Below, in pieces: positions 58,242 to 64,000 of a stretch of DNA of 64,000 nucleotides (position 1 is the first letter of the stretch; each line of letters starts with the position of its first letter). The stretch is from NCBI GenBank assembly GCA_017849585.1, contig JAFIGT010000039.1, positions 186,001 through 250,000 on the forward strand. The letters are read 5' to 3'. This stretch comes from Verrucomicrobium sp. GTDB lineage: Bacteria; Verrucomicrobiota; Verrucomicrobiia; Methylacidiphilales; UBA1321. A model generated the notes under the pieces. It saw only the letters and a program-made list of their open reading frames with translations. It had not been told where the DNA came from and did not search any database. A program made the translations under genes and the position numbers.

Positions 58242-60559
58242 GCGTGTGATTCTCCGATCAGATCGACCACCGCATGGATGAGCGAGGCGTCGTGAAAGCT
58301 GCTTTTGGTGAGATAATAGTTGGCGCCGGCATCGAGTCCGCGCAAGCGATCTTCCTCGCGGTCCTTGTAGGACACGATGACGACCGGGAGCGCTTTCAGA
58401 CGGGCATCCTGCCGGATATGGCGCACGAGCTCAATGCCGTTCATGCGGGGCATGTCGATATCGCTGATGATCAGGTCGTAGTCGCCGAGACGGACCGAGT
58501 TCCAGCCTTCCATTCCGTCGACGGCGGAGTCGACCTGATAGCCGGCGGCTTCGAGGAGCTTGCGTTCCAGTTCGCGCACGGTGACGGAGTCGTCCACCAC
58601 GAGCACATGCTTGGTTTTCTTCTGCTCCACGGCGTCGCCTTGACGGCGTGTACGCGAAAGGCTGCCGCCACTCATTTGCGCCTCAATGGAGCAGACTAGG
58701 TCATCCACATCGAGAATGAGCAGGGCGCGGCCATCTTCCATCACGGAGGCGGCGCTGATGTCGGGCACTTTGCCGAGTCGCGGGTCGAGCGGGCGTACGA
58801 CGACGCGGCGTTCGCCAATGAAGGCGTCCACTTCGACTCCGTAACGGCGCTCGCGGTTGCCGACGATGACAATGACGATTTCCTGACGGGGGGAATCCTC
58901 TGGTGGCAGGCCGAGTACCTCGGTGGCGGAGACGAGGGGAATAAACGCTCCGTCGAGTCGGAAGCCTACTCGTTCGTTTTCCATTTCCAGCGCAGCGAGG
59001 GTTGTCTTGTACATGCGCTCGATGCGTGCGAGAGGGAACGCATACGGTTCACCGCCAATAGTGGTCAGAAGCGCGCGAATAACGGAGCGGGTGACGGGCA
59101 GTTGCAGGAGGAAGGTGGTGCCGGCGCCGGGTTGGGATTGAATCGAAACGGTGCCGCCGAGTTCCTGTACGGTGGCATGCACAACATCGAGTCCCACGCC
59201 GCGACCGGAAATATCGGTTACTCGCTCGGAAGTGGAGAAGCCGGGGAGGAAAAGAAATTCGAAGAGTTCCGCATCGGAAAGTCCCCGGCCCATTTCTTCC
59301 GTGACCAGTCCTTTTTCTGTCGCTTTGATGCGCAGCCGGTTGACGTCGATGCCGCGACCGGTGTCGCTAATGGAGATGTTCAAACGGCCTGCATGATGGC
59401 GGGCTTCGAGACGAAGGATGGCTTCGGCGGGTTTGCCTGCCTGCTCACGTTCGGCGGGGAGTTCGATGCCGTGATCGAGTGCATTGCGAACGATGTGGCC
59501 GAGCGGCGCTTCCAGCTTTTCCAGGCTGTCGCGATCCACGAGGGTATCCTGCCCGAGGATCTCCAGTTTCACGTTTTTGCCGAGTCGACGCGCTAGGTCG
59601 CGCACCATACGTGGGAAGGCGATGGTACCTTCGCGGAATGGACGCATGCGGCTGACGATGACCTGACGGTAGAGCCGTTCGGTGAGTGATGTGGCGCGCT
59701 GTGTGTACGCCTCGAGTTCGATCGTGCGCTGAGCGATCAGGCGAATGGTGTCGTTTAGCCTGCGGTGCGCCTCGTGCCAGAGTGCTTCGGCTTCCTCCGG
59801 GGGGAGTCCGTTTGTCATCGAGGTGTGCATCTCTGAGAGCAATCCGGCGAGGCGGATCTGTGCCTTGCGGATGGTTTCGAGATTGCCGACGTACGGCTCG
59901 AGGTTTGAGGTCTCGACCAGCGTTTCGGCGGCGATGCTCAGCAGTTGATCAAGCGTTTCGGCGGTGACCCGCACGGCCTTGTTGCGATCTTCCGCGCTTT
60001 CGGCTTTTTCCACCACGGGAGAAGCAACGGCGGCCGGGGCTGGCGTCGTAGCTGCAGCGGTGGCTGCGACGGGAACGACCGGGGCCGCGGGCGCAGGTTC
60101 CACTTCCGGAGTGGGAATGGGAATCGAAGTGGCGGCGGTTTCGGTCACCGCAGTAGGTGGTGCTTCCTCGCCGAGAAACTGACGGATTTCGCTCTGCAGA
60201 CTTTGCAATTCACCTTCTTGTGCGGTCAGCCACGGGTTGATTTCCTCCTCAGGCAGGGCCTTGAGTTTGGTAAAGAAATCAACGGCACGCAGCAGTACGT
60301 CGACATGCGTGGCGGTGAGGGTGAGTTTGCCTTCCTGCGCTGCGACAAAGGCATCTTCCATCGCATGCGCGAGCGTGACCACCGTGTCGAGTCCCACAAT
60401 CCGGGCTGCGCCCTTGATCGAGTGGGCTGAGCGCATCAGCGTCTCGAGCGTAGTCGGATCGCCCGGTTTGCTTTCTAGTGCGAGCAGTCCTTCACTCAAG
60501 GCGGCTCCGTGGCTTTCGACTTCCGCGCGGAACAGGTCGATGAGGGAGAAGTCGCTCAT
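58238..60559 (-). CDS. wspE: Hybrid chemosensory histidine kinase WspE (CheA-REC)
   Basis: 773-residue kinase. The Hpt domain has MRSAHSIKGAARIVG with phospho-His46. A Pro/Ala-rich linker follows (near residues 150-190). The ATPase has HIVRNALDHGIELP, ISDTGRGID and DISGRGVGLDVVHATV, and then a CheW-like coupling domain occurs. The C-terminal receiver has Asp700 (LIISDIDMPRMNG). This is the WspE layout. It should phosphorylate the phosphatase-type regulator and WspF when the receptor is activated. Four-base overlaps on both sides. Confidence 0.96.
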   Translation of the reverse strand: MSDFSLIDLFRAEVESHGAALSEGLLALESKPGDPTTLETLMRSAHSIKGAARIVGLDTVVTLAHAMEDAFVAAQEGKLTLTATHVDVLLRAVDFFTKLKALPEEEINPWLTAQEGELQSLQSEIRQFLGEEAPPTAVTETAATSIPIPTPEVEPAPAAPVVPVAATAAATTPAPAAVASPVVEKAESAEDRNKAVRVTAETLDQLLSIAAETLVETSNLEPYVGNLETIRKAQIRLAGLLSEMHTSMTNGLPPEEAEALWHEAHRRLNDTIRLIAQRTIELEAYTQRATSLTERLYRQVIVSRMRPFREGTIAFPRMVRDLARRLGKNVKLEILGQDTLVDRDSLEKLEAPLGHIVRNALDHGIELPAEREQAGKPAEAILRLEARHHAGRLNISISDTGRGIDVNRLRIKATEKGLVTEEMGRGLSDAELFEFLFLPGFSTSERVTDISGRGVGLDVVHATVQELGGTVSIQSQPGAGTTFLLQLPVTRSVIRALLTTIGGEPYAFPLARIERMYKTTLAALEMENERVGFRLDGAFIPLVSATEVLGLPPEDSPRQEIVIVIVGNRERRYGVEVDAFIGERRVVVRPLDPRLGKVPDISAASVMEDGRALLILDVDDLVCSIEAQMSGGSLSRTRRQGDAVEQKKTKHVLVVDDSVTVRELERKLLEAAGYQVDSAVDGMEGWNSVRLGDYDLIISDIDMPRMNGIELVRHIRQDARLKALPVVIVSYKDREEDRLRGLDAGANYYLTKSSFHDASLIHAVVDLIGESHA

Positions 60560-61233
60560 TGCAAACTCCTTTTCAATCCAGCGAAGAGAAGTTCATCGTC
60601 GATGCGGTTCACGATCCGCCCATCGAGCTCAAACATCGTGGTGAGATAAGTGGTAGAAGGGTCATTCTCGTCCGAAGGAACGGCCATTGCGGAGTCGGAG
60701 GTGAGTAGATGGAGTCCGAGCATTTCATCGACCGGGAAGACCCAGCGCTCACCCTGTTTTTCAATCAGCGCCATGCGTGGCAGGATGCGCTTGCGACCGG
60801 CAACGAGGGGTTCCGATTTCAGCCGCAGCAATTCCGGCAGCGAGAAGGCAAGTTGCAATTCGCCCTGAAGTGCCACCAGTCCGAGCACCACATTGGTGTT
60901 GCGGTGCGGGATGGGATGAATGGGGCGCGGTTCCAGAATGCGTTTGAAGACGGATGTGCGCAAGGCGAGTACATGGTTGCCGAGGCGGAAAATGGCGAGG
61001 GAAACCGTGTCGGTGGGTTGGGTCTCCTTGGGCCGGGCCATGATCTCTGCCCATTGACGGCGGTACTCGTCGGAGGCCGTTTGTTCGAGTTGATGACGGC
61101 CGCTCTGAATGTAGACCGGGCAATTGTGGCAGTGGATCTCCTCCGCAAGCTTTGGGCACGACGCATCCCCCCAGATGCCGATGGAGCGCCAGCAAATCTC
61201 GGGCGGTGTCAAGGTGGAGGGTGTGACGGTCAT
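60556..61233 (-). CDS. wspD: CheW-type coupling protein WspD
   Basis: 225-residue CheW-domain protein with the WspD-type N-terminus: CWRSIGIWGDASCPKLAE followed by IHCHNCPVY, a Cys-rich segment found in WspD but not ordinary CheW. The CheW fold follows (SLAIFRLGNHVLALRTSVF, VVLGLVALQGELQLAFSL). It links the receptor with kinase WspE. Four-base overlaps with wspC and wspE. Confidence 0.93.
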   Translation of the reverse strand: MTVTPSTLTPPEICWRSIGIWGDASCPKLAEEIHCHNCPVYIQSGRHQLEQTASDEYRRQWAEIMARPKETQPTDTVSLAIFRLGNHVLALRTSVFKRILEPRPIHPIPHRNTNVVLGLVALQGELQLAFSLPELLRLKSEPLVAGRKRILPRMALIEKQGERWVFPVDEMLGLHLLTSDSAMAVPSDENDPSTTYLTTMFELDGRIVNRIDDELLFAGLKRSLQ

Positions 61234-62435
61234 ACTTCAGGTTGCAAGGATTGCACACGTCGGATACGCGCTTCAAGACGCGCGGCGGCGGCGTGATCAC
61301 CTTCCCTTTCCAGGACATTTTTCAGTCGTTGCAGGGAATTCAGGTGTCGTGGAAAAAGATAGAGCGATTTTTGCCACGCGTCCTTGGCGGCGGCGATGTC
61401 TTGGCGCAGTTCGTGCGCTTCGCCGAGGAGGTAGTACAGCTCCGGATGAATCCGCGTGTGGCTGAGGGCGGCCTGTCCGATGCTGTGCGCGGTTTCGCCA
61501 TCCTGCCGTTCAATTGCTTCCTTCATTTCATGGAGGAGGGCGGACAGCGGAGGCTTGTGAATGGGCGTCATCGGTGTGACGAGATTCGCGACAGAATCGG
61601 TGGGGGGAAGATTTGCTCGCCGGGAAGGAGGAGGCGGTGCGCCTTTTGGATAGTAGGCGAAGGCAGAGGCATTGCGCGCCATGCTGAAATGGGCACTGAG
61701 GTCAGAAAAGGCGTCGGCATGGCCGATAAAGAGAATGCCGTCTGGACGCAAGAGTTTACGAAAGAGTTCCACGGCCTGCCGTCGCCACGATTGATTGAGA
61801 TAAATGAGCAGGTTGCGGCAGAAGATGGCGTGATAGGAACCGGGGATTTCTGGAAAAGGAAATTGCTGGAAGGTGCCATGCGCGAATCGCACCGTGTCGC
61901 GTACGCGCGGAAGCAGGTCGAAACAATCCGGGGTGATCTCGCTGAAATGCCGTTGCAATACATCGAGATTTTTTCCACGAAAATCGTGGAGGCTGTACCG
62001 TGCCACGCGGGCGCGATGCAGTGCTTCATGGCTGACGTCGACGGCGTCGATATGGAACGATTCCGGCGCATTCCCTGCATCGAGCAGGGTCATCGCGATG
62101 GAGTAGGGTTCCTCGCCAGTGGAGCAAGGCAGGCTGAGCAGATGCAGCGGTGAGGCGGCGGAGTAGTCACCCCATTGTTTACGGGCATGGACGGCGAGAA
62201 AATCAAAAGGCGCTTGATCACGAAAAAACCATGTCTCCGGTACCACGACCTGTTCTATGAGCGCATTTTGCTCCTCGGCATTTGATAGGAGCAAATCCCG
62301 GTATGCACCGATGTCGGTGATCTGCAGCGCGAGCATTCTCTCCTGCAGCGCGGCCTCAATGCCGGGCAGGCCAACGGAATGGGCTTCCAATCCGATGCGC
62401 TGCGCCAGGAAATCGAGGATGCTGGGGAGGATCAT
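61230..62435 (-). CDS. wspC: Chemoreceptor methyltransferase WspC (CheR with TPR tail)
   Basis: 401-residue CheR enzyme. The SAM-binding region shows LHLLSLPCSTGEEPYSIAM and YHAIFCRNLLIYLN, standard for CheR. The C-terminal 90 residues (IHPELYYLLGEAHELRQDI, AWQKSLYLFPRHLNSLQRL) form TPR-like helices, as in WspC. It methylates glutamates on the WspA receptor to tune sensitivity. Overlaps wspD by four bases. Confidence 0.93.
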   Translation of the reverse strand: MILPSILDFLAQRIGLEAHSVGLPGIEAALQERMLALQITDIGAYRDLLLSNAEEQNALIEQVVVPETWFFRDQAPFDFLAVHARKQWGDYSAASPLHLLSLPCSTGEEPYSIAMTLLDAGNAPESFHIDAVDVSHEALHRARVARYSLHDFRGKNLDVLQRHFSEITPDCFDLLPRVRDTVRFAHGTFQQFPFPEIPGSYHAIFCRNLLIYLNQSWRRQAVELFRKLLRPDGILFIGHADAFSDLSAHFSMARNASAFAYYPKGAPPPPSRRANLPPTDSVANLVTPMTPIHKPPLSALLHEMKEAIERQDGETAHSIGQAALSHTRIHPELYYLLGEAHELRQDIAAAKDAWQKSLYLFPRHLNSLQRLKNVLEREGDHAAAARLEARIRRVQSLQPEV

Positions 62436-62446
62436 GGTGATGAAAG

Positions 62447-62575
62447 GTCAAACTTCAAAAGTTACAGGTCAAAAGGAGGACGCTGAAGCTGATTTTGCTA
62501 GCTGAAAAATACTCCAGATGAGGCATCGTGCCCACTTTTGACTTTTTCATTGTATCTTTGATTTTGAAATTTGAC
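62447..62575. repeat. Intergenic inverted-end element between wspC and wspB
   Basis: GTCAAACTTCAAAA (62447-62460) and TTTTGAAATTTGAC (62562-62575) are inverted copies with one mismatch over 14 bases and bracket a gene-free 100-base stretch. It looks like a different type of the small intergenic elements seen at 44794 and 63042. Confidence 0.45.
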
Positions 62576-63022
62576 TTATCCCAACACCAGATCGAGCACG
62601 ACGGTGGGGAGCAGTCGATCCAGATGGAGCAACTGCACGGTGCCGTAGCCGTCGAGAGTCAGGGGCGTCTTGAAAGCAGCTTCGTCGATTTGTTGATCGG
62701 TGGTGTGGAGTTGTGCCGGGGTGATCGTGACGGTTTCAGTGACTTTTTCTGCGAGGAGGCCGATGATGCGATCTGGATATTTCGGAGACGCACGACGCAC
62801 GAGAATAATGCGGGTGCTCAGGAGCGGTGGGCAGGCAGATTGACCTGTCAGCAGGCCGAGATCGATGATTGGCGTGGGGGTGCCGCGATAGGAAAATTCG
62901 CCAGCGACGAAATCGTGCGGCTGGCTGCCGTGGAGGAGCTCCACATAAGGCGCCACCTCCACGATTTCGCTGGCGTCGAGTCCGAACCGTTCCGTGCCGA
63001 TGGTGAAAAGCAGGGCGAGCAT
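62576..63022 (-). CDS. wspB: CheW-type coupling protein WspB
   Basis: 148-residue single CheW domain (LLFTIGTERFGLDASEIVEV; FSYRGTPTPIIDLGLLTG; RIILVRRASPKYPDRIIGLL). It couples the WspA receptor with the WspE kinase, and the operon has a second CheW (WspD). It is separated from wspC by 140 bases and from wspA by 164, both filled by repeat-like elements. ATG at 63022 has no clear ribosome-binding site. Confidence 0.93.
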   Translation of the reverse strand: MLALLFTIGTERFGLDASEIVEVAPYVELLHGSQPHDFVAGEFSYRGTPTPIIDLGLLTGQSACPPLLSTRIILVRRASPKYPDRIIGLLAEKVTETVTITPAQLHTTDQQIDEAAFKTPLTLDGYGTVQLLHLDRLLPTVVLDLVLG

Positions 63023-63041
63023 GATGGATCGGAGGGAAAAG

Positions 63042-63171
63042 GTTTTCAGTTCAATGTCTTCGGTTTTCGGTGGAAGATGGGGTAATAGTCAGTGTCGGAT
63101 TTCCCGGCAATTTCGCTGAGGTGTTTGGCCTTGGATTAGTTGTCTTTCACTAAAAACTTCGAACTGTAAAC
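63042..63171. repeat. Intergenic element between wspB and wspA
   Basis: GTTTTCAGTTC at 63042-63052 and the inverted GAAC...AAAC motif at 63152-63171 (complement GTTTACAGTTCGAAGTTTTT) bracket 99 bases without a gene. The right end matches the left end of the 44794 element in 18 of 20 bases. Confidence 0.5.
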
Positions 63172-63186
63172 GTCTTCCATCCCGTC

Positions 63187-64000
63187 TCACGCTACCTTGA
63201 ACTTGGTAATTTCCTCCTTCAGGCCTTGCACGGCGCGGTGCAGTTGCTCGGCGGCGAGATTGAATTCCCGGATCGATACGGCTGATTGGCGCGCCGCATC
63301 GGTGAGCTGCAGCATGGCGTCGTTGATTTGTTGTGCGCCCTGAGACTGCGCTTGCATGCCTTCGTGGACCGCTTCGAAGCGCGGCGTGAGCGCCTGCACT
63401 TGGTCGATGATCCGGCCGAATTGCTGGCCGAGTTGCGACGCGGTATCGACGCCGCGGCGGACTTCCTCGCTGAACTTGTCCATCTCCATCACTCCGGTTG
63501 ATACAGAGGTCTGCATTTCGCGGATCATCTGTTCGATGTCGAGAGTGGCGACGGCCGTTTGATCGGCGAGGCGGCGGATTTCGCGCGCCACAACGCTGAA
63601 GCCGAGACCGTACTCGCCCGCCTTTTCCGCTTCGATGGCGGCGTTGAGAGAAAGGAGATTGGTCTGGTCAGCGACCTTTGTGATCGTGGTGATGACGCTG
63701 CCAATGTTGTTGGCCTTGTCATTGATGATCGAAAGCTTGGAGGAGATGGTGCCGGTCGATTGCGCGAGCTTGCGCATGGCCTCTTCCATCCCGCCGATGC
63801 TGGTATGCGCGGCAGCGGCCTGCGAACCGGTCTGGTTCGCCACGATGGTGACGTCGTCCATCGTCTTGAGCAGTTCCTGAGATGTGGCGGAAATTTCTTT
63901 CACCGCTGCGGCGATTTCGCTCGTGGAGGTGCCGAAGTTTTGCACGGTCGATTCCTGCTGCTTCGACGTGGCGCTGATCTGCGTGGCAGTGGAGATGAGC
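63187..64000 (-). CDS. wspA: Methyl-accepting chemoreceptor WspA, C-terminal part (partial)
   Basis: At least 271 codons are in the window and the frame stays open to the right edge, so the N-terminal sensor and membrane helices are outside. The signalling tip and its surroundings ([53 protein letters not shown]-like region) match WspA closely, as does the end region ([32 protein letters not shown]). The tail KFKVA lacks the NWETF pentapeptide. The receptor should sense surface contact or a related stress. It heads the operon. Confidence 0.93.
   Translation of the reverse strand, partial: LISTATQISATSKQQESTVQNFGTSTSEIAAAVKEISATSQELLKTMDDVTIVANQTGSQAAAAHTSIGGMEEAMRKLAQSTGTISSKLSIINDKANNIGSVITTITKVADQTNLLSLNAAIEAEKAGEYGLGFSVVAREIRRLADQTAVATLDIEQMIREMQTSVSTGVMEMDKFSEEVRRGVDTASQLGQQFGRIIDQVQALTPRFEAVHEGMQAQSQGAQQINDAMLQLTDAARQSAVSIREFNLAAEQLHRAVQGLKEEITKFKVA

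Noticed and set aside
1-64000. tRNA, rRNA, CRISPR array or IS element
   Set aside because: No GGTTCGA-type T-loop in a cloverleaf context, no direct-repeat array and no transposase motif was seen on either strand by eye; scattered GTTCGAAT strings lie inside coding genes.

Overview
The window looks like chromosomal DNA of a Verrucomicrobiota-type bacterium (Opitutaceae-like or a relative). That assignment is inferred from gene content: two PEP-CTERM proteins, a chimeric GntR/LacI regulator followed by a prepilin-like protein, GPH sugar transport, secreted (beta/alpha)8 glycosidase-like proteins, and frequent absence of a clear Shine-Dalgarno sequence. Coding is dense, GC is moderately high except in a few AT-rich intergenic stretches, and no rRNA, tRNA, CRISPR, IS element or phage was seen.

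Layout. 1-5750: sugar/polyol catabolism with the tail of a GntR/LacI regulator, Gfo/Idh/MocA oxidoreductase, zinc alcohol dehydrogenase, secreted lectin-like protein, GPH-family symporter and a LacI repressor. 5934-16634: secreted polysaccharide-related proteins, including two PEP-CTERM proteins, two paralogous clan GH-A-like proteins in convergent orientation, a secreted helical-barrel-like protein and an SGNH hydrolase. 16655-24140: a surface glycan cluster with GT4, a GT4-GT2 fusion, a methyltransferase, an AlkP-superfamily/nucleotidyltransferase fusion and GT2. 24258-26002: GntR/LacI regulator plus prepilin-like protein. 26090-34254: RNA and respiration genes (RRM protein, rho with a hairpin-rich leader, DEAD-box helicase, polysaccharide deacetylase, cydAB). 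34282-39477: a five-gene operon of membrane protein, DUF4129, DUF4350, MoxR and DUF58. 39677-43677: ferredoxin, LOG protein and a pyrR-pyrB-pyrC operon led by a small unknown gene. 43736-47276: Fe-S assembly run in the order iscR, iscU, iscS-like, mrp. 47400-52619: membrane proteins including a 1126-residue internally duplicated CPBP protein, a frameshifted small membrane gene and a 2[4Fe-4S] ferredoxin. 52834-54922: prmC-murA. 55012-55818: orphan protein. 55987-64000: a complete Wsp-type chemosensory operon.

The most striking element is that Wsp operon. Gene order and sequence signatures match Pseudomonas wspA-B-C-D-E-F, but the terminal response regulator has a WspR-like receiver joined to a SpoIIE/PP2C-type phosphatase instead of a GGDEF domain. 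A surface-sensing array would thus feed a protein phosphatase, perhaps partner switching, rather than c-di-GMP synthesis. Second, the Fe-S run carries an IscS homologue whose PLP lysine reads arginine, with two other PLP-contact positions changed, next to an Mrp protein that has lost the second cysteine of its CxxC. Third, the glycan cluster encodes an unusual two-enzyme fusion whose metal-binding phosphatase domain seems to lack the usual Ser/Thr nucleophile.

All family names come from motif recognition by eye; no database search was run.
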